A stretch of 64,000 bases of DNA from Alitta virens. Its lineage: Eukaryota > Annelida > Polychaeta > Phyllodocida > Nereididae. The DNA lies in assembly GCA_932294295.1 (NCBI GenBank), contig OW028579.1, positions 7,772,370 to 7,836,369 on the forward strand, written 5' to 3'. The position numbers and the translations under genes were made by a program. Positions 24,559 through 36,986 of this stretch are shown here, piece after piece; position 1 is the first letter of the stretch; every line of letters starts with the position of its first letter. The notes under the pieces are model-generated. The model did not search any database, was not told where the DNA came from, and worked only from the letters and a program-made list of their open reading frames with translations.

Positions 24559-26388
24559 ATAGAACCTAAAAGTTGGTTAAAAGCACGGACATTTAACTAC
24601 TTAATTACATGTAACTTGTTTATATTAGCATGCCCTAACTGCAAGCAAATGAATGCCAGTCATAACATAGTCTCATTATCTAGTGCATCAGCCAAGCATC
24701 CAGTAGACAGCTATTGCCACATTGTTTGGTTCAGTGACATATAGCCGTTTTTTAAAGTACTTGTCCAGCTTCTAGAAGATTAAGAGAAAAATATGAGTTG
24801 CACTGTAACACGTGCATAAATATGACTGGTGTAAACATTGGATAATGGGCTGATTAAAAAGAATCCAGTGTTGTCACCAGCTGATAATTGTTTTAGAAAT
24901 GAAACTTTTGCAGCTCGCAAGTTCTTTTTGTTTTAGATAAAGTAATAGTGGTTGATTGATGAAGCCATAATTGACACTTAATTCACCAAAATTAGTGTTC
25001 TCAATAAGCATGTGAATAACTCAATTGCCGAGAAAGCTAGGATGAGACAAAGTGGTTGGTTGATAAAATAAGACATGCGCTTCTTCATCTGATCTGGATG
25101 CTCTCCCCATTCCATGCTTAGAATCAATCTTGCACATTCTCAAAGAAGAACCAAAAAAGAACCTGCTGGTATAAGACGCTTCAGAGAAGCAGAAAGAAAC
25201 TAAAAGTTCTTAGGTAGAAATTCCACAGGCTACAACGGAGCCAATTGCTTGTAATTGGAAAGCAGCTATGACAATGGAGAAATTTCTGTGGTTACAATGA
25301 GACACGACAAGTCCCCTAGATGCTGGCTAATTGCTAGGAAATGCCTTGGAGCCATAGCTAAGCCCTGTCATACACCGTTGATGAAAGAAGACATAGCTGC
25401 AATCTTTGCTGCTACAGCAGCCACCAAGCACTTCTTGCCCAAAGACCAATTCTTTTCCTCAGACCAATAATATAACTGGCTGGAATGCTGAGTTTTCAGT
25501 AGAAGCATCACAACCAAAATAATTTGCTTAGTAGTCATTACACTGTATCAACTATTATTGGATTGCATTCCGTATAAGAACCTTTATGATACCTACATGT
25601 ATGTTCATGTATTACATTGGTTAATTTGTGTAGGTTAATTAAATACATGTAATACTGGTTATATGAATACAGATAAGGTTTAAACAAATATGAGGCTGAA
25701 TAAGCATGCACTATAATATATTCAATAAAACCTTATTGGAATGGTGCCTAATGCCAATACAGTAAAATCAAAAATCACGTAGGAAAAAAGGAAAAACTTC
25801 CTCGTGTCGGATATCCCAATAACTTTATACAAACTGTCAAATTTGAACGACATTTTATCTTTCCAGTTTGACCAAAGTTTGGGTGGTCTCAGAAATATAG
25901 GAACTGATAGCTCAACACGAAATGGACATTTTCTGCCAACCGATGAAGATTTGAATTCGTCCCTGCCAACTTGGCATCAAATTAACCTCTTAAGATCTGG
26001 ATGAAACCTGTCATATACAATTGGAATGTTTTATATCTTTCTGCCTACTATATATGTTTCATATCGTAAAGAGAAATGTTGCTCAAGTGCCAATTGTGGT
26101 CAAAATCCATACAGAATACAGAATCAATTTCAATTTGGTGTGGGGTTTCATCTGAAAAGTGATTTTGCAGGAGTGAGAGCTTTGCAGATTTTGCTCACTG
26201 GGAGGAAAATCAATAGGAAACAAATAAATAAAAGTGTCCTCTGTGAATCCTGTCCTCTGATTCAAAGAGAGAAAGAGAAAGTCCACATTAATAATATGCT
26301 TGTAAAGGATTACTATTGTTAACACAGCTGTGTAATGTGTGCTGTGCAAGTAATTTCTGTTGTAGGAACAGGGATTAGAATGAAAACC

Positions 26389-26600
26389 AGATTGGTTGTT
26401 AAACCGGTATCTTTTACCAATTTGTGACCAATCTAAATATTTGATTGAAGCAATGAAAATATTGGTTGACCTGATCACCCAATCGGTGAATTGAACCAGC
26501 AGAAAATGGTTATTTCAACCAAATATAGTTGTAAGGTCAACCAATACGTATCTTGGTTGCTCTAAAAAAATTCTTGGTTGGTCACATTTTAATAAAAACA
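26389..26600. repeat. Imperfect inverted-repeat region rich in ttggttg/caaccaa
   Basis: The pair atattggttgacct and aggtcaaccaata, together with outer ttggttg/gaccaat motifs, makes a nested inverted structure. It is probably a degenerate MITE. Confidence 0.4.
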
Positions 26601-27631
26601 AAACTTGGCGAAAAACGAATAATCGATCAGTATTTAGAGTGCATAGTGATTTATCTTATCTTAAATATAGCTCTATAAATCATTGTAGCATAATTTTAGT
26701 GCAGTGAATGGGCGTCAGCCTAGTCGCCCAATAAATGATTCTTCCTCCTTTGTGGAGCTGTATTTACTTCTATTTTATTCATTCATTGGCTCACGTCTAC
26801 TTACAAGTGCATTTGGTGTGACCTAATTGCAGTATAGCATGACATCCAATCCCAAAATAAAGAAACAAAACTCTCTGTATTGTTTCATTTACTGCATTCA
26901 TTGGTAGTGTCTGTATAGTATAGTGACCAGTTTAGCTCAAGGAAAGTGTCCTCTAATTAAGCAGTTAATGGTGGGCGTGTATATAGTTACCCCCAATATA
27001 TATTTTCAGTACAAGACACTGAAGAATAAGTCATGTCTACAGCTAAAAATAAACTTATGAAAAGCAAACTTAAGTCTCAACAGTTATATTGTATTCAGTA
27101 TGATGAGTCCAAAATGTGTGTGAAAGTATAATATGCAGCTGTGTTTGTCCTGAAACAGCTTAGTTTGCGAGCAATCCTTTTGCATTTAGCAGCGAGGGAG
27201 TTGTATAAATATTGTAACAGTTGCCCCTAGCACACAGAATGGTCTGACAAAACCATTAACAGTTCAAGCAGAGTTAGAGAGAGTTTTATGTGGCCTTGTG
27301 GTGAAGTAATAGAATATTTAACATGAGGTTATGGGTTCTATGACACCGGAATTCTTCCTTTCCAATTTATTTTGGAATTTGTTTTGGTGGAATTTGTTTT
27401 GGTGCAAAATCCTCAATTTTCATTTGAAGTAGACTGAACCATCATTTTGGTGTCCCTTAGCTTGAAGTGGCATCAAATACTTTGGTAATTAGGAAGCTGC
27501 TATGACAATATTGATATTTTTCAGGCAACGATTGCTCAAAAGTTATTATTGTTTTATTTTTAACATATGCAGATTTTTAAGAATGTGGAATGTTTCCGAA
27601 TTTTTTGTGTAACTGTAGATATGTCAACATA

Positions 27632-27824
27632 ACTACTACTACTACTGCTGCTACTGCTACTACTACTACCAACACTACTAATACTTTTACTACTAATACT
27701 AATACTACTAATACTACTAATACTGCTACTACTACTGCTACTACTACAACTACTAGTATTACTACTGCTACTGCTACTACTACTACTACTACTTATACTT
27801 ATACAACTAATACTACTAATACTG

Positions 27825-27860
<36 letters not shown>

Positions 27861-28025
27861 GTACTACTACTGCTACTGCTACTACTACTACTGCTACTGC
27901 TACTACTACTACTGCTACTACTAGTACTACTACTGCTACTGCTACTACTACTACTGCTACTACTACTACTGCTACTGCTACTACTACTACTACTTATACT
28001 TATACAACTAATACTACTAATACTG

Positions 28026-28073
<48 letters not shown>

Positions 28074-28235
28074 GTAGTACTACTACTGCTACTGCTACTA
28101 CTACTACTGCTACTGCTACTACTACTACTACTAGTACTACTACTGCTACTGCTACTACTACTACTGCTACTACTACTACTACTACTGCTACTACTACTAC
28201 TACTTATACTTATACAACTAATACTACTAATACTG

Positions 28236-28271
<36 letters not shown>

Positions 28272-28373
28272 GTACTACTACTGCTACTGCTACTACTACT
28301 ACTGCTACTACTACTACTACTACTGCTACTACTACTACTACTTATACTTATACAACTAATACTACTAATACTG

Positions 28374-28412
<39 letters not shown>

Positions 28413-28584
28413 GTACTACTACTGCTACTGCTACTACTACTACTGCTACTACTACTACTACTACTGCTACTACTACTACTACCACTACTACTACTACTAC
28501 CACTACTACTACTACTACCACTACTACTACTACTACCACTACTACTAATAATAATACCACCACCACCACTACTACTTCTACTTC
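27632..28584. repeat. (ACT/TAC)n trinucleotide array 2 with higher-order units
   Basis: About 950 bp of act repeats. A marker block 'acttatacttatacaactaat' recurs near 27791, 27994, 28202 and 28341 (spacings about 203, 208 and 139), showing duplication of units 140-210 bp long on top of the trinucleotide. The + frame is open for about 420 codons of mostly Thr with Ala, Asn, Tyr and Ser. It has no domain and no intron logic, so I do not treat it as a gene. Confidence 0.96.
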
Positions 28585-29610
28585 AATAACAGTAGCACAG
28601 TACACTGTAAAAACCTTCACATCAGAGTCTAAATCAATCAACTTTACACAGAACTATATTTATAGCTCATCTAATATTGTAGGAAACAATAAAAAAGTGT
28701 ACTATACAGGAACAGCCTTTTTTTCCAATAACTATCAACAGTCTATCACACAGCCTTGTACTATCAACCATTTTCTATATACCAGAACTTGCCACAGCTC
28801 TGCAGGACCTGATAGCTTTGGCTTTACAGGGCAGGCCGGTCATTGGTCGCAGTAGGCCTGACAAGCTAATCTAATAATGTGCCAGCATTGGATGTGTATA
28901 GATTGCCGATGTGAGTAATCTGTGTAAGATACAGCACCTCAAGCTGAGTCCCACAAGGAGCTGATAGCATAAGCCATAGACTGATGTATGGCTTACAGTC
29001 AGTTGTGTATGCAATCCACAGTTATTTCTGTGAGGTGTATATGGGTATATCTGGATGGACTAGAGTTTAGTTGATGTAGTTTTATCAGAATTGTGGTTAT
29101 TACTTGAGAATAATAGCTTCTTTGGTGTGGTATGATGGGGTGTGCTGTATGGTATTTTGTAGTGTTACTGCTCAATACACGCTGTCAGACTATATAGACA
29201 GGTAGGACTAACTCACTTGTGAAACTCTGAATTGGAGTAATACGATGGCATTACATACAAAATTACGCATGAAGAACGTTGAATATCCAGAACAAGGAAC
29301 ACCTATCTGAAGCTTAAATCCCACATTAGCTGTTCGAACATAGGGCAGTGTGCATAGCCCAATAATGACTCGTAACAAGGATCTACAATGAAAGGGCAAC
29401 CTTTGAAATATTTATACAACTCCCTTGCTGCCAAGGAGCTCTGTCTGTAACTGAACCTAAAAATTTCTTTAAGATCCCATCTGATGTGTGATGTCATTAA
29501 TAAATGCAATGGCTTGATTGCAGTTTATCACATATGCTGACAGAGACTTGTTCAAGAATCAATCTTTTATAAAAACTGTGTGACCACTATCATGTCTCTA
29601 CATTATAGCT

Positions 29611-29741
29611 ACATGGCTGAATGTGCCACGTGCTTTTTCCATGCGTTTGGATAAACGCATGGTTTTTGCCTCATTATAAGCAGGCGAAAACCATGCGTAG
29701 ATCCAATGCATGGAAAACGCACATGGCACATTTGGCCATGT
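29611..29741. repeat. 131-bp long hairpin (60-bp arms, 10-base loop)
   Basis: The left arm 29611-29671 and the right arm 29682-29741 are near reverse complements along their whole length, including acatggc..aatgtgcca, ttttccatgc and cgcatggttttNgcct. The loop is cattataagc. Each arm also contains a smaller palindrome (ccatgcg..cgcatgg type). It is probably a MITE; a hairpin RNA source is possible. Confidence 0.85.
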
Positions 29742-30341
29742 ACCCCCAAGTGGCCTCTATGGGATCGTGATTTTCTTCCTAATTCTTAGGTACCTCTGAT
29801 GTAAACATGTTCTCTATAAGTATGAACAAGTAAGGATGAGATGATGAGCTCTGCCATTTTTACTTTTTGGTTGTTTTTTTTTACCTCCAGGCTTTGTCAA
29901 ATAAAAAACTTTTTGGCTGCTCTCTCTATCCTGATGACATTTTGTAAATGAAGCATATAACACATGACAACAAGGCGGAAACCAAGCTGTCATATTCATG
30001 GGAAAAAGGCGCATAAAAAGTTGCACAAAAAAAATGTCTGTGTTGACATGTTTTGGATGGGATAAAATCAATGCCTTACTCAACTAGTCTAGCCTTCATA
30101 CATAACGTATAAGAAGGAGTAAATCGACTCTGGGAAGTTGTCGTGTCTAAGATTTTTCAGCAGAAACTCCTCACCTTGGATCGATGTTCTGATTTTAGAA
30201 ACTGATCTTGGATCAATAGTGGCCCAAGTTCCTTTGCTACTGGCATTGCCTCAGTGCTATACCAGGCCACCTTCCTAATGACCACATATTGGTGTCTTTG
30301 AAGTTCTGCTGCACACACTGTGATGCATACAGCAGAATCCA

Positions 30342-30410
30342 AATTAAGACCACCTCACTATTAAGACTATCACTGACATTGATTGACACCACTGAACTTA
30401 GGACTCAACT
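30342..30410 (+). repeat. aagaccacc-family repeat fragment
   Basis: Contains 'aattaagaccacctcactattaagact', the core of an interspersed family seen at least a dozen times in the window. Confidence 0.6.
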
Positions 30411-31797
30411 ACACGTATACTGAAAATACAATGTATACTGGTAATTCACCGCCACCATTAAGATCGTGCATTTTCTGCACACTAAAGATGGTCTTTGGAG
30501 TGAGTGAGGTTCCGCCGTACTACAGAAGTAAATGGGTATGCCCCCAAGGCAAAAAGAGCACTCTGCTTCTCCATGGCTGTTTGTTTACGTTTTTAGGGCA
30601 TAATTAAGAAGTCTGGCAGTCTCAGTAAGTCATCTGTACTTGTGGTTTTTGCCTTATAGCTGTTTTCTGGAAATCCATATATTCAGTATATCTTTAGTTG
30701 TGTTCAGGTTTTTTTTATCATTTTGATTTTACATATCTGTGTTTGTATGTCATATCTTTTTGACATTTCTCATTTTGTTTACATATCTTTTTTTGTGGCT
30801 GCTTTAACTCTACTCCATCCGCCAAATTTGCCATCATCTGTCTTGTCCGTTCAGATACCGGCTAGCAGCAATTATATGGTAAAGTAGTATGTCTTGGGCT
30901 ACACATTTATCTGTCTGACAGTCTTTCCCTGATAAAATGCTGAATCAGGCCAGTGTATAATGCCAATGCTGTGTAACGTCTGGCCAACGCGAGGTCAGCT
31001 TTGAGCCAATTTACATGAAACATATCTGTGGTATCTGTCAAATATTCGGTCTGTCATTCTTTCAGCTGTCTGCCTCTCTGTCAACCTGTCGCTTGGCTCG
31101 TTTTTCATGCTCTTTAATTTATCCTGGCATCTAATCTACCATGTGTTCTAATTCTATCCGTTTGACATTCAAGAAGCAGATTTAGGAACACAAATGAATG
31201 TCACATTTTCACCAAGAGTTTCGATGTCACCAAGCTTTGCCTGCTGCTAGCAATTACATGTCAACCATGTGAAGTCCAGTGCATCATGCTTCCTTGGTAA
31301 TTGCAATGCATGCCTCAACAGGCCATTATCAAATACCTCTGAATATGCTACCACAAATGCTATTGCACCCAGTGTTGGAAGCTATGGTGGTCCTAATGTT
31401 CTAACGTTCTTCTAATGTTCTGCGTTTGATGTCTCTAAACGTCTTTGTTCGACTGGTTCACCGATGTATTGTTAAGGATGAATGATGGAGGACCAGTAGA
31501 ACAATCGATCCATTGTTCCTTTGTCTCATCAAACTCAATAACTTTTGCTCTTCACACACAAATTGACCCCAGGCAAGATCTGAAGAAAGGGTGGCACCCT
31601 GGCAAAAGGGGCTACAGCAGGGTAATTTGGGGCAGGGGGAAGCTATAGTGTAGCCTTTTATGAATTGGACCATTCCTTGACCCGGGCTATTTATAACATC
31701 TACATTGAAACTCCGTCTGAAGACCACTTCATTTTAATACCACCTCACAGTTAAGAAAAAGTTTACAGACTCTATTGGTGCCATTTTAAGTACTTCC

Positions 31798-31883
31798 CAG
31801 ATAGCATTCCAAATCGGACCAGCATCGTTTCCATATCGACGTCAGTATAACATCGTTTGATAAGATTTGGAGTGCTATCTAGG
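31798..31883. mobile_element. MITE-like element, copy M1
   Basis: Ends cagatagcattccaaat and atttggagtgctatctag are inverted repeats of about 17 bp. The interior contains 'cagcatcgtttcca'. It sits beside an aagaccacc-family fragment. Confidence 0.75.
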
Positions 31884-32855
31884 TTCGCAATTAGTACAAT
31901 CTAGGCTGTAAGACAGTATAATTTGCAGTAGTCTTTCAATTAAGGCTACCCTTAAATATACGTCAGATTAGTCTTAATAAAGTTATAATAAGGTCATGGT
32001 AATGGCTGTTATATAGGTGAACCAAATTTGTAACCTTTAATCCATTAAATTCCTCATTGTAACCTTCGGTTTGAAATTAACAGAGAATTTATGAAATATT
32101 CTTGGTTATTTCTCAGAATATTTAATTTAAAAAAATGTTTCGTATGCATGACAAAATTGTGTTACAAGCATTGGGCTTCACACTGTTGTTTATAACAATC
32201 ATGACTAATTGGTACAGTTATCCAGGCTCATGTTATTTGCTTGAGTGAGAAATCTCAGTGTCATTGATCAGAATTTTTTAGGCATGCATGTGCGAAGTTT
32301 GAAGTATGACTTGTAGTTCAGGCATTATACGGTTTTGAAAAGAATACGGTCTGGAGTCACTCTGTACACCCACATATATAGACCAGTTGGCAAAGCAACT
32401 TCTTTCTGAGCTTTAATGCATTTTTCCAAGTGATGACACATGGTGTGAAATGACACATCTCACTTCAACAACTGCATTCAGCCTCGAGAAAATTGCCAAT
32501 TTCTATTGCGGAACAGCGGGAGTCCATTCTATGCGCGTCAATAGTTTGTGTCTAGCTAGCTCGGAGTTGCCAATAAACTACTGAAGGGCCATCTAAATAT
32601 GTTTATAGATAAATTTTTGGTGCCACTTTCATTTGGTGCCACTTTCATTTGTATACATTATATACATCTGCAGGGAACCTCAAAGTAAAAATCACCCAGT
32701 CTTTGTTGTTAGACGGTCTTAAGCTAGACTTTTGCAAACGGACATGAAAGTTGTCACAAAAAGTGTTAATACAATACGTTTGGTCAGTAACACGAGTTAA
32801 GTTCACAAACAAAAGAAATCAACATTCTGTCTATGTTGTCAAACAGATTTGGAAT

Positions 32856-32985
32856 GTCTTTCATAGACTTGGAAACTAAACTCCAGAGGACGTCATGTGA
32901 ACTCAGGACTCCCATTGACTGAGGGGACTGCCTTAACCAATATTGGAATTCACATGACGTCCTCTGGAACTTTGTGAAATTTGCT
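32856..32985. repeat. Palindromic foldback copy 1 (gacgtcatgtgaa arms)
   Basis: The left arm ccagaggacgtcatgtgaa and the right arm ttcacatgacgtcctctgg are perfect complements. Next to them, 'ggactcccattg' and 'caatattgg' extend the pairing imperfectly. The flank catagacttggaaactaaact is shared with the copies at about 33810 and 39890. Confidence 0.85.
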
Positions 32986-33626
32986 GATGATGTTTAAAAA
33001 AAACGTTGTTAACGTTTTAGTTTAAGCGAGTAATGACAGTCAGAGCAAGTTTAAACATGGTGAGTTAATATTTCATGAAGTGATCGTATGTGGAGGCTTA
33101 TAGTCGGTTGAAAGTAACTTTGAACTTGAAGATAATAATCATTTAAATATTCTAGTCAGGGAATGTGGTTTTAAAGGGCAGCTATCCACATGATCTATGA
33201 TGCTGTCAGGCTTTGTCATATTTTAAGTGGTGAACAGTCAACGACCATCTGCATTGTTAAACAGTGGCAAACATTTGCAGACGGTTGCTTTTTTCTCATT
33301 GGTAAATCAGATTATGGCTGCTAAAAACATCCCACTTTTTTAGTACTGAAAGCACCTTGGTCTGAACCAATGCATTAGTCAATTTGGAAGGTTCTTGTCC
33401 TGGATGTTTACTGGAGCAGATGTCGACTTTTTAAAGGAGACGCCATTTCCTAGGTCAGTAAGGTCATGGAGACAAACAAGTTACTCTGGTCCTCTATCAG
33501 CCAAATGGCTTCAAAGCAACTCCAAGCTTTTTGCACATGAAAAGATCTAGTAACTCTGTTCAGAAGTACAGCAGTAAAGAAGTACAGAAAGTTAGTTTAC
33601 ACAAAGGGTCGTCTTAGTGTAATGAA

Positions 33627-34022
33627 CCTACAGTGGAATCCCACTTCAAGAACACTTCAATCTGTATTTAGTAAAAGACCACTTTGCAATTAACGCCTTG
33701 TATTAACTCAATTTTTACTATCATAACCATATGTGAAACTAAAACTAGAAATTTGGCATCATATACCTAGTACACAAGGTCTGGTTGTATTAACCGTGAT
33801 TTACAGCTTAGACATGGAAACAAACTCTGGAGGACGTCATGTGAATCCTAGACTCCCATTGGGTGAGAACTACATCAGCCAATGGGAGTCCGGAATTCAC
33901 ATGACGTCTCTAAGTCAACGGAAGTCCTGGATTCATGTGACGGACAACGGGAGTGTAGTTTGTGAGTTCTGCTGTAAACAGTTGTAATTTGCAGCAATTC
34001 TCAGTACTATTCTATTGTACCC
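33627..34022. mobile_element. aagaccacc-family element containing palindromic foldback copy 2
   Basis: It begins ctacagtggaatcccactt and contains 'aaaagaccactttgcaattaacgcc'. Around 33825-33908 it holds the palindrome: ggaggacgtcatgtgaatcc with gactcccattgg, facing ccaatgggagtc and ggaattcacatgacgtc. The right boundary is estimated. Confidence 0.65.
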
Positions 34023-34614
34023 TGGAGGGCGTGGCTATCATTAATGCTGTGCATCTTAACGACTTTTATTGTCATCATATGAAACTTCTTTTAAAAATTG
34101 TCATAAACAGGGAAATGTGGTTACCGTCTGCTGCCAAACCAAGTAAAGAAAGCCAAGTATTTTCAGGGATGGTATTTGATAAGATTACATGAATTACAGA
34201 ATTTTAATCAATACTTTGATCAAATTCCTTTCATTAACTGAGGATGTTTCGTAATGGAATGAGGTTATGGACAACATGAAATTCAGATGTTCCTGCAGAT
34301 ATGGAATACTGAAAATGTTTCATTTCAGACGCGATACATTTATTATAATTAAAAACTACAAACAATTATCTCTAGCAAAGTTTTTATTGAATGGAAGTCC
34401 ACCACAGTAATTATCTTTCGCTGTAGTGGAATGTTTTGAATGTATGAAAATGGCCATAAAAACAAAAAGTTGTTAAGTCTGGGAAGTTGCCATCACTGGG
34501 TAAATTTGAACTGGAGTTCTGATAAATATTATCAACATGAGATCAGATATCAACTATATTTCAGAAAAGAAATTAATGAAGACCTGGAGGTCATTCTCAT
34601 TCAAATTTTAAACA

Positions 34615-34885
34615 TGTAGTGGAACCCCACCTTATGACAACCTCACCATTACGACCACTCACAATTAGACCACCACACATTTAAGACCACCCCTACTAGC
34701 ATTCCAAATCGGCCCAGCATCATTTCCATGTTGGCCACTGTCGTTCCAATATCGTATCAACATCGCCGACATTGTGCCGATGTTGAAACGATTTAAAATG
34801 CTATCGAGGACCAAATCATGAGTTAAGACCACCTCTACATTAGGTCAAAGAAATATCGTTGCAAGGACCGTATGTTAAGGTTTTT
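34615..34885. mobile_element. aagaccacc-family element interrupted by MITE copy M2
   Basis: It starts tagtggaaccccacctta and repeats 'attaagaccacc'-type units on both sides of a MITE (34697-34804; ends tagcattccaaat and atttaaaatgcta). This suggests the MITE inserted into an older aagaccacc element. Confidence 0.7.
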
Positions 34886-35177
34886 CTCAAAGTCTTTCGT
34901 GTGGAGTCTTGGGTATGGAGATTGAGACAGTATATAATGAATGAGTACTAACGAAGAAAAAGAGGTTGAAATGACACACTGGAGTATCAAGCCATCCATT
35001 CATTAGACAGCACAGAAAGATGTTGTTGGCTTGTTTGCAACAGCAGCAGCAACAACAACAGCCATACGATGCAGAAGAAAGATGTTTTAATGAGTCCACA
35101 CAAAGCTGGGGTTGCTTCGACACGCTTGTGTCAGTATGCAAGTCATTTGGTAGTAAAAACATGGAAGGAAATACAGG

Positions 35178-35350
35178 AGTACCTCACAATTAAGACCACC
35201 CTCTAGACTTCCTAGGTTTTAAAGACCATTTTTCAGTCCAAAAACCATAACAATATAAAACAATTCCAGCATCAGGACATACTCAATATAAACACCACTT
35301 TTGAATCACTGATACCGAAGGTTTTCTCAATTGTTGGGTTCCACTGTAGA
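35178..35350. mobile_element. aagaccacc-family element
   Basis: It begins 'gtacctcacaattaagaccaccctc' and ends 'aattgttgggttccactgtag'. The end is the reverse complement of the starting tacagtggaaccc seen in other copies, so the family has inverted termini. Confidence 0.7.
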
Positions 35351-36489
35351 GCAAAAGAGGAAACAGTCTAAACAACGGTGTGTCCAGCATACGAAATAGT
35401 GTTCTAGCTGCTAAACAATGGAAAGAAAAAAGTGCAACAAACGAAAGAAAGCAGCGGAGGGAACAGACTAAAAATATGGGACAGACTAAAAGCCAGTGTG
35501 AGCTGCATAGCATACCAGACGCCCAGGCTCACATGATGCTGAGCAGGAAATTATGGTCGAGTTTTTTCTCTCCTCTTTTGACCACCAACTGACCATGGCC
35601 AAAAGATTGGTCACTTTAGTGTCTGACCTTTTCTACTCTGATCAGACATAACAAGATTTATTTGCCGTTGCTATGGCACCGGGCTATAAATAGCAATATG
35701 GCCGCACTTCTATTCGTCAGCACGTTTCTCTCTATGAGTTTTTCATCAAGCCTGTTGATTTGCAGAACCAGGAGCACGTCAATATTATCCTCCATATTTG
35801 GCAACTCATAAACTGTAATTAGTTGTCCATAAAAACAAGTGTTAATATTGCCGGATATTGCTAAATTTAGAATGGAGATATGTCTAGTGTCTACTGTGCA
35901 ATCCTGCCATAATATCACCCAACTTTTACCACAACCTCAGTACCACTCACAGAGAACGGTCAACTGTAGCTATCCAAAGCCATTAGCAACTACCTGAAGC
36001 TGCAACAAGCCGAACCTAGCTGGATATACCTCACAGTCAGTCAGATTCTGACTGGTCAGCTCAGCCAGAATCACACATTAGTCCGTAAACTGACTTTATA
36101 AATCAAGCTAGATAAAGTGTGATGTCAGAAGACAATGTAAACTCAATTTGGGAACACTTCGTTGCCTTCGGGAGTATTCTGGTAAAGGACTCAACACAAG
36201 CTATTAGTGGTATTGTACAGCTATATCTCTAGACCAGAAAGTGTTAGCTGTTGATGTTTTTTCCCTATAAGAATCACCCATCAATTTTGCACCAAGATTG
36301 CTAATAATAATGTTTCTATTGACACGTCTGCCTTTTTATTAGCTTTTATCATTTTGTTTGTTAAGCAATGGTGTTAATGCTTTCGTTGCTGTGTTAACAA
36401 GACAGCAGTTTGGTCGTAAAACTTTACACTGTAAAATGGCCCGGATGCAGATTATATGGACATATTGATAGGTTTATGACATAAATGTG

Positions 36490-36683
36490 GGTGGGGGCCT
36501 AGCTCAGTGGTAGCGCGCTGGGCTTCCAACCACTGGGTCCCGGGTTCAATTCCTGGTCGAGCCTCTGTTTGATGGCTGTTTCATCCTTCGTCTCATTGCC
36601 ATGGTCCCTACCTGTCCTAATTAGCCCAACTGGTGCAGAAATACAGGACGTAAAGCCCTAATCCACCACCACCACCACCACCA
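36490..36683 (+). mobile_element. tRNA-derived SINE, family A copy 4, with 14-bp target-site duplication
   Basis: A full copy with a near-consensus head: A box tagctcagtggtagcgc, loop cttccaa (TCC anticodon-like) and B box gggttcaattcc. It has the common body and 3' segment and a (CAC)n tail. Perfect duplications of atgacataaatgtg flank it at 36476-36489 and 36684-36697. Confidence 0.95.
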
Positions 36684-36819
36684 ATGACATAAATGTGACA
36701 AGTACATCCTTCGTCGTTGTCATGGTAAAGATAAATGGTATTTTATGGTATTTGCTTAATAACACATGCACACAATTAAGCAGCATATCACAGCTACATA
36801 TCTTAGCTATCTTTATGAG

Positions 36820-36986
36820 CATCATCATGATCATGGGCTAAATAGTAGCGCACTGGGATGCCAACCACTGGGTCCTGGGTTCAAATCCAGCCCAAGTTGG
36901 AAGGTTGCTTCATCATTCGCCTCATTGCCTTTGCACCTACCTGTCCTGATCAGCCCTTTCTGGTGCAAATATAGGGGACGTTTAGA
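36820..36986 (+). mobile_element. Diverged SINE, family A copy 5
   Basis: It keeps gtagcgcactggg..ccaaccactgggtcctgggttcaaatcc, body and 'ggtgcaaatataggggacg' end, all more diverged. The flanks tatctttatgag (36808-36819) and tatcttcatgag (36987-36998) are a probable target-site duplication. The long + frame across it (36766-37305) is an artefact. Confidence 0.8.

Noticed and set aside
26083..26478. 131-codon minus frame
   Set aside because: AT-rich translation (Ile, Asn, Lys, Tyr) overlapping an inverted-repeat region. No domain.
27590..28855. 421-codon Thr-rich open frame
   Set aside because: Openness is forced by the ACT repeat, which contains no stop codon in this frame. The short non-repeat ends show no domain and no splice logic.
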